Source: Adiantum capillus-veneris (taxonomy: Eukaryota; Streptophyta; Polypodiopsida; Polypodiales; Pteridaceae). Taken from it: a stretch of DNA of 64,000 nucleotides. How positions within the stretch are numbered: position 1 is the stretch's first letter; every line of letters begins with the position of its first letter. This document shows, in pieces, positions 57,875 through 64,000 of the stretch. Below the pieces are notes generated by a model. That model saw nothing but the letters and a program-made list of their open reading frames with translations. It did no database searches and was not told where the DNA came from. The DNA is taken from assembly GCA_014529385.2 (NCBI GenBank), contig CM043970.1:46591279-46655278 (forward strand), read 5' to 3'. The position numbers were made by a program, and so were the translations under genes.

Positions 57875-59126
57875 TGTCACGTGACACATCCAACCCTATG
57901 TGTCCGTGGACAAGCTACAACATGACCAAGGTTCAATTCAGTCAAGTCAGTCTAGAATAGGAAGTGATGTGGCACTTTTGTGAGTCTGTTCGTAGACCGT
58001 GCATATCCAGACACTTAAATTAGATGCATATCCTCTGGTTGCACACAGCATGACCATCAGATTCCAGTCAGATCCCATCAGAAGCATTTTTACAGTGCAT
58101 AGATCTATTTTCCCTATTTTTTGACATTTTCTCTTATTATTTTTAAGTGACTTTTGTTGGAAAGTAGGTAGGGCAATTTTGCTAAGTTTGTATAAATAAA
58201 AACCTAGTGCTAGCACTTTCTGGCAGAAGAGGCAGCAAGAGCACCTTGCTCAACAGGCAACTTCTCAACAAGACCAACCCCCGCGACAACTCTGGCGTCT
58301 CAACAGAAGGCCTAGCGTTTTTGCACCAGATCAGCCAGCGTTTTTGCATTTGCAGATTCCCGGCGACAGTAGATAGCAGATCAGCCCTAGCGTTAGCAGA
58401 TTCCCACAACAACACAGCAGATTTCCTAGCATTAGCAGATTTCCCTGCAAGGTCAGTTTTCAGCCCTACGTTTTTGGTTTGCAGATCAACCTCAGTGTTT
58501 TTGTAGATCATCGCCACAGAATCATCCCTAGAATCAGCGTTTTCAGTTTTCAGCCTTTAGACACCGCATATCAAGTCCCGAACCTCGTAGATCTCACCTT
58601 CCCGCAACAGATCCTCGCCGCACGGTGAAATCCATCAAGGTTTACAGATTCAGCCCGGAAAACGCAGATTTCAGCATCTGCGTTATGAGCGCGTCGCCGT
58701 GGCATCGTCGCCATCGACATCATCTCACCGACAAAGTCAGAATTCAATAGATAAAGATTTGCAGATTTCAGCCCTTGGCAATTTCAGTTTTCAGCCCTCA
58801 TCGTCGTCGTCCTCATCGTCGTCGACATCGTCGGCAAGTCCAAGCATTGTAGAGATTTGTGCAATCATAAGTAGACCGCTCTCGCCATAGGGAGTGGGGC
58901 CTTTGGAGGAGGGTTTTACAACGTCTCTGGTGTCGTATTCTCTTATCTCTCTATCTCTCAGTCTCATACACTTTCTCGCACTATCTCCATTCACTTTGTG
59001 TGTCCATTGCACTCTCTCATTAAGAACGGAAGGCTCTACCTTCCATAAGAACAAAAGGAACCTTGAGCACAGTTCGGAGCACTCATCTTGAGCAAAGTTT
59101 AAACATTCATTCCGCTGCACCTAACA
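57875..59126 (+). repeat. solo LTR, copy 3 of the 1.2-kb family
   Basis: 1252 bp from TGTCACGTGACACATCC to TGCACCTAACA. Flanks are GCACA (57870-57874) and TCACA (59127-59131), a duplication with one change. The promoter motif TATAAATA is near 58190. The AGCGTTTT motifs are present but fewer than in copy 2. Confidence 0.83.
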
Positions 59127-59131
59127 TCACA

Positions 59132-59809
59132 TCATGTAGATTGCATGGGCGGACACTTTTAGCACGTGAGGCCGGTCATTTTTTGAGCCTGGCTGGGTGC
59201 ACACATTTTTAGCCATTTTTGGGCTTTTATGTTTTTGCACCAGCTACACATTTTTGCCCTATCTCAACCTAAGATTCTATAATTAGGGGAAACCAAAGAG
59301 ATACGATTGAGCACCCAAAGGACGAGCTCGCTGCTGCTGTACTCTCCCGCTGCGCCATCGCCATCGCCTCCTCCCCCCCCCCCCCCCCCCCCCCCCCCCC
59401 TTCCCCTCCCTCCCTCCCTCACGTGCTGCCCGCTGTCCTCCTCGTGCTGCCCTCAGCCCCCGCTGCCCCCCGCCTGCTGTCCCTCCCGCCTGCCCTCTGC
59501 CCCCGCTGCCCCCCCCTCGCGCTGCCCTGTTCCAGCCTTTCTGCCCGCCCTCAGCCCCCTGCTGCCGCCACCCGCCCTCAGCCTCATCCCATGCTGCCGC
59601 CTCGCGCCCTCATCCCTTAGCCCAAACCTGCTTTATCCCCCCCCCCCCCGTCTCGGCCCGTTCACCCATCAGTTTGGGCCCCCCGCCTTGGTTGCTCCCT
59701 GCAGTTTCGGCACTCTCGGCATCTGTTCCAACTCCTTGGAGCAGTGTTTGCGCGCCCTTTTGCAGCATCCTCCCGTCGTCCTCTTCTTACGCCACAGCAG
59801 TAGACACAG
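59132..59809 (+). other. probable LINE 5' region with poly(C)
   Basis: The first about 150 bases are undefined. From about 59290 the sequence turns very GC-rich, with a run of about 34 C at 59366-59400 and proline-coding low-complexity DNA. It is most likely the untranslated start of the LINE. Confidence 0.5.
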
Positions 59810-60613
59810 ATGGAGGCTCCAGCTTCGCCACAGAGGGACTCGCCTGAAGCCCCCTCGCCCGACCCCGCTGAGCCCACCATTCGACTTGCTCTTTCGCCGA
59901 CAGAGCAAGCGAGCCTTGCCGCAGAGGTAGAGCGCTTGCAGGCGACTTCGGTCATCTGCAAGGTTCTCGGCACTCGACCTAGCAGAGGAGAGCTGCGAGA
60001 CCTTCTCCAGGCCCGCCTTCTCGCAGAGGTGGGCAAGATCTTGGATGTCCAGATTCTTGGACGGGGGTACTACCAGATTGAGTTTGAGACTTCCGAGATG
60101 GCCTCCAAGGTCATTGCTATGAGCCCACTGGCCATCCGAGCATCACGCGCCCACTTTCGACAGTGGCGACATGGTTTTGACCTGACTTCGGATGTGCTAG
60201 TAGAGGAGGCAGACATCCCCATCTCAGTCTGCTTTCCGGGTTTACGGAGGGAGTACCTTCCACTTCTCTCCAGGATTGGCTCCGCCATCGGGACAGTCCT
60301 GGAGACACCTCGTACGGCAGCATCAGTAGCTGCCAAGGCGGCTGGCATCCCTTCAGTTCGAGTTTTGGTCAGAGATACCCACACGCTCCCGAAGGTTATC
60401 CTTCTGCCTCGGGTGAGTGGGGGTTGGTTTCGACAGAGTGTGGAGTACTCGGGTCTCCCGAACCAGTGCTTCATTTGCAGACAGATGGGCCACCTAGCGA
60501 AGGCCTGTCCACGGAGGAGACCACGACCCGCACCCCAGCCTCAGCCCCAACCTGCCAAGGCTAGGCCGCAGCCACAGCCAGCGACAGAGCACAGATTCAA
60601 CGCCACCCTCTGA
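59810..60613 (+). pseudogene. LINE ORF1, RNA-binding part
   Basis: 267-aa frame starting MEAPASPQRDSPEAP. Residues about 25-160 look like the plant LINE ORF1 domain of the DUF4283 type (LLAEVGKILDVQILGRGYYQIEF, ISVCFPGLRREYL). The zinc knuckle CFICRQMGHLAKAC is at about residues 223-236, then a Pro/Arg/Gln tail. The frame is lost about 60600 and the protein continues with GWQQARGRRRQ and GNRFGPLEQEE in another frame. Confidence 0.82.
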
Positions 60614-61716
60614 GCCTGGGGCTCCAGCGGAGGAGGGGTGGCAGCAGGCCCGTGGCCGTCGACGCCAGGGGCCACAGCGACAGCCTGGCACTGAGAGTGG
60701 CCCCCAGGTGCCTACTCAGCAGCAGTGGGTTCCCACGGGGAACCGCTTTGGGCCGCTTGAGCAGGAGGAGCCTCCTTCGCCAGCCTCCACCTCCGCTTCA
60801 CCCTCGCCAGCCGCTCCGCCTTCCGATCTCCCCTCCTCCTCCTCATGCCCTCCCCCGCCCTCTGCTACCGCTCACCCCCCACCTCGCCCCCCCCCATGTC
60901 TCTGCCGCCCCACCCCGCTTCTCCTCTCCCCCGTCCCCCCCAGCCCCTTCTCCCCCTCCTCCTGCTTCAGTATCTCAGTCGGCTCAGGAGACTGGACCCT
61001 CGCCGGCGGCTAGGAGATCTCTTGGCAGCGCCTTTGCCACGAGTCGCCTAGCGAGAGAGGGTCAGCCCTTCATGCGGCCCCCTCTGCAGATTCAGACATC
61101 TTCTCTTGCAGCTATCCCACGTGGTTTGACGAGCATTGACCTCCGACGCCGCTGGGATTTCTTCGATTACGGGTTTACTCGTTTTCTTGGCGACTCCGCA
61201 GCAGACCACGAGGCAGCCTGCTTCAGAGTCCACGCTTTGTTCCTCGCCGCTAGGGGGACAGAGGCCTTGGACTCAGCAGTTGGTTTCTCCTTCCCCCTCT
61301 GTGGCAGGACTGAGACAGAGTGGTCCCTCGACTCAGTGGTGGGATGGTTGCATACACAGGTTCTCGAGTTCTCTCACCACATGGGAGAACTTGGCGTTAC
61401 AGATTTGCTGCAGACGTTGTGGCCACTGGCCAAGTTTGCGGTGACACCCCCAGACTCAGCAGGATGTAGACACATTGTGGTGTACTTTTTTGCTGATACG
61501 CAGTGTTTGCCTTGCTATGTATTCATTCATGAGGACTCCTGGACAGAGGAGGTTGCTTTACGCACGGCTCGCTCTGCTTGGGCTTGGACCAGGCACTCAC
61601 TGCAGTCTCGCCTATCTAGAGGACGCTCGGATGCGGATTACTCCCCATCCAAGCCTGCTTCGAAGATAGCTCGTCTTGCTGCTGCGGCAGCATCTGTTCT
61701 CTCTCGCTCCCCATGA
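60614..61716 (+). pseudogene. LINE ORF1 C-terminal part with an unrecognised domain
   Basis: A proline-rich linker read in two frames (60620-61010) leads into an open stretch, residues about 160-350 of the frame 60652-61716, that is not low-complexity: RRRWDFFDYGFTRFLGDS, AVGFSFPLCG, WLHTQVLEFSHHMGELG, HIVVYFFADTQCLPCYVF. I do not recognise this about 190-aa domain. It ends at TGA 61714-61716, whose TGA overlaps the ORF2 ATG. The N-terminal half of the 354-aa frame is an artefact of the proline-rich linker. Confidence 0.65.
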
Positions 61717-64000
61717 GGATCGTCTCGTGGAACGTGCAGGGACTAGGTGGGCCCCAGTTTCAGCGACAGCGGGGCCGATTGCGTTAGGAGCTTCAACGTT
61801 GCCTTGTGGGAGGAGAGATTGATCTCCTTATGCTTCAGGAGCACCATTTGTCTGAGAGCCGCATTCGGCGATGTGGTCAGATTTTGCGTGGACGCTATGA
61901 TACCTTTTGGTCAGCTGCTTTTGGACCTGGAGGCATCCAGGGTGGGGTATGTATGACTATTGCGGACTCACTACAGCAGGCCATTGTGGGCAGAGGGATT
62001 ATTGTACCAGGCAGGGCTCAGTGGATTACTATGCAGGTTCAGGGTAGCCTTGTGGGTTTCCTGAACATCTATGCGCCCAATGTGGCGAGTGCTCGTGCAG
62101 AGTTTTGGTCATAGATTGTTGAGTCTTTGCCACAGGTTGACCAGTGGTGTGTAGGAGGGGACTTCAACATGTTGGAGGACCCTTCTGATAGGATCGAAGG
62201 CAGCCATGCTACTGTGCATGGAGTCGAGTTAGCAGCTTGGGAGAGGTTTTGTATGACGCTGAGGGTCTCGGATACATGGCAGCATTCTGGCTTTGTGAGG
62301 CCTCCAGAGAGTCTTGCCTTCTCTAGATCGGACCGCAGAGTGGGAGGAGTGAATCTATCGCGCATAGATCGCTTCTACAATAGTGACCACTTCAGTGACT
62401 TGGGGGGATCAGTGGGCATCCTGGCAGGGACATCTTTCTCGGACCATGCACCAATGATTCTCACAGTGGCAGATAGGCAGAGGAGTGGGAGCACGATGCT
62501 TCGCATCCCAGAGCGGGTCTTGTTGGACTCAACACTCAGAGAGAGGGTCGAGGCTCTATGGACAGAGGGCATGGACAGCCAGGCTCCACCTGCAGACAGA
62601 GTGGCCTCAGGCCTAGCTCAGCTTAGCCACTTCTTTCTCCAGGAGTCTCTGGCTCGACGGGCTGCAGCGAGAGAGGAGGAGCAGCGTCTCAGACGAGGCA
62701 TTGCTTCACTACAGAGGATGCAGGAGCAGCATCCAGACAGTCCATGGTTGGAGGAGCAGTTACAGCAGGCTCGACAGGAGCTTGCTTGCACAGAGGAGAG
62801 GCGCCATGAGTTTGCCTTTCATCGACAGGCATCTCAGTGGACTCAGGTGGGTGACAGGGTGACAGGTGGTTTTTTTGAGACAGTGGGACCTCGGCACTCG
62901 CATGCCAAGGTCAATCAGTTGAGGAGACCCGATGGGTCAGTTGTTTGTGAGCCTGAGGATATGCGTGCAGTCGTTACTGACTTTTACCGTGAGCTACTGT
63001 CGGCTGAGCCCGAGTCAGAGAGACAGGATGCATGCAGGGAGCAGGTTTGGGCACAGATGCCCTGTCTTGTGACTAAGGAGATGCGGCAGAGGCTTGAGTT
63101 ACCTCTTCAGCTTGAGGAGCTGCACACGGCTCTTAGGGCCCTCCCTCGTGGTAGCTGTCCAGGTGAGGATGGGCTGACTCCCAGCTTCTTCTTGGAGTAC
63201 TGGGACCTGCTTGGCCCAGATCTTTGTAGTGCCTTTCAGTACATTCTGCACACAGGAGTGATGCCGGATAGCATGAGTGAGGGCCTGATTTACCTCATTC
63301 CAAAGGAGGGTGGCTCCTTGGATTAGATTCGACAGTGGCGCCCCATCACCATTCTCAACTCAGCCTACAAAATTCTTGCCAAGGCTCCGAGTTTGAGGAT
63401 TCAGCCACTTTTGGAGAGCCTTATACATGGGACTCAGACAGGTTTTGTCAAGGAACGCAGTATCCTTGACAACATCTTCACTTTTTGGGAGGCTTCTGCC
63501 CTTGCACGGCTCCGTGGGGAGGACCTTGTGATTCTTCTTCTCGATTTTGAGAAGGCATACGACAGAGTCGACTGGGACTTTCTAGAGGGCACGCTACGCA
63601 GGATGGGCTTCTCAGAGGCTTGGATCAGAGGGGTGTCAGCTTTGTACAGACAGGCTCACAGTCAGGTGCTTTTGGCAGGAGGTAGAGGTGAGCGCTTCAT
63701 GCTCACACGATCGGTCAGACAGGGTTGTCCTCTTGCCCCCTTTCTCTTTCTGTTCTATGCGGAGGCGATGAGCAGATTTTTGGTGTCACAGCAGGTTGGT
63801 TTGAGGGGCTTAGCACTCCCTCTACGGGGAGATGAGCTTCTGGACGCTGAGTTTGCCGACGACTCAGCCTTGTACTTAGAGGGCCAGGAGGCCAATTTAC
63901 ACAGATGTGGGCAGGCTTTGGAGACCTTCTGCTGTGCATCGGGCGCACTGATCAACTGGAGAAAGACAGTGGCTTTCTCGGTTGGTAGTGCTCCTGTGCC
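61713..64000 (+). pseudogene. LINE ORF2, endonuclease and reverse transcriptase, partial
   Basis: The ATG at 61713 lies in ATGA with the ORF1 stop. The endonuclease (EEP type) shows RIVSWNVQGLGG, LMLQEHHLS, IYAPN, VGGDFNML and SDHAPM, the Asn, Glu, Asp/Asn and Asp-His catalytic residues. A Gln/Glu/Arg-rich coiled-coil-like linker follows (about 62600-62850). RT has LPRGSCPGEDGLTPSFF, RQWRPITILNSAYKI, TGFVKERSILDNI, LDFEKAYDRVDW, VRQGCPLAPFLF and the active site FADDSALY at 63852. Three in-frame TAG codons (61785, 62112, 63324) each replace a likely Gln. The window ends within RT. Confidence 0.9.

Larger units (their letters stand above)
59290..64000 (+). mobile_element. L1-like non-LTR retrotransposon (LINE), runs off the window
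   Basis: Plus-strand element with two reading units: ORF1 (nucleic-acid binding, CCHC) and ORF2 (endonuclease then reverse transcriptase). It is much richer in G and C than the rest of the window. The left end is uncertain and the right end is beyond 64000, so the 3' tail cannot be seen. Three in-frame TAG stops in ORF2 and frame changes in ORF1 make this copy inactive. Confidence 0.88.

Noticed and set aside
59307-59930. 207-aa proline-rich frame with poly(P)
   Set aside because: Arises from a poly(C) run and CCT/CCC-rich DNA upstream of LINE ORF1, and overlaps ORF1 in another phase.

Overview
The window is nuclear DNA of a land plant with a large, repeat-choked genome. The evidence is plant-type Ty3/Gypsy and Ty1/Copia LTR retrotransposons with tRNA-Asp and tRNA-Met type primer sites, a decayed PPR gene, an L1-like LINE, Helitron remains and many long (GT)n/(GA)n tracts. 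A fern or other large-genome plant would fit, but the species cannot be fixed from this sequence. No intact host gene was found, and nearly every recognisable piece is a mobile element in some state of decay.

Layout. 1-2630: no gene. 2636-11523: complete minus-strand Ty3/Gypsy element (element A) with near-identical 576-bp LTRs and a perfect 5-bp target duplication (GACAG). It lacks RT, RNase H and integrase but keeps a 1546-codon open Gag-protease frame. 13051-32150: minus-strand Copia element whose 5' LTR (right side) was split by a 14-kb plus-strand Ty3/Gypsy element (element B, 17938-31989). B is a long relative of A. It carries Gag, a DGG protease-like domain, RT, RNase H, integrase, then a second DTGA retropepsin-like domain and a W(V/I)PK-repeat C-terminal region, all broken by stops and frameshifts. 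The second protease and an extra 140-aa ORF upstream of the 3' LTR are the most unusual parts of B.

32151-40430: gene-poor DNA with a tRNA-like SINE head, a 221-bp tandem duplication, a 27-bp inverted repeat, microsatellites, and a 256-bp hAT-type MITE (38599-38854) with an exact 8-bp target duplication and palindromic GAAACGTTTC motifs. 40439-44282: decayed Helitron with HUH Rep and PIF1-like helicase remains, followed directly by a small open reading frame for a GIY-YIG endonuclease domain. 44945-46015: PPR pseudogene.

46052-59126: three solo LTRs of one about 1.2-kb family (46052-47248 minus, 56043-57216 plus, 57875-59126 plus), each with an exact or 4/5 target duplication, set in a graveyard of chromodomain-type Ty3 elements (48740-56022). 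That graveyard includes a chain of three LTRs and a gag whose pol has been lost. 59290-64000: GC-rich L1-like LINE running off the window, with ORF1 (CCHC), an unrecognised about 190-aa C-terminal domain, and ORF2 (endonuclease plus RT) that starts in an ATGA overlap.

Order of events. The Copia element came first and element B inserted into its LTR later. Element A is probably a deletion derivative of the B-like family that may be mobilised in trans by intact relatives elsewhere. The two best candidates for undescribed biology are the dual-protease Ty3 family with its pol-less partner, and the Helitron-linked GIY-YIG gene.
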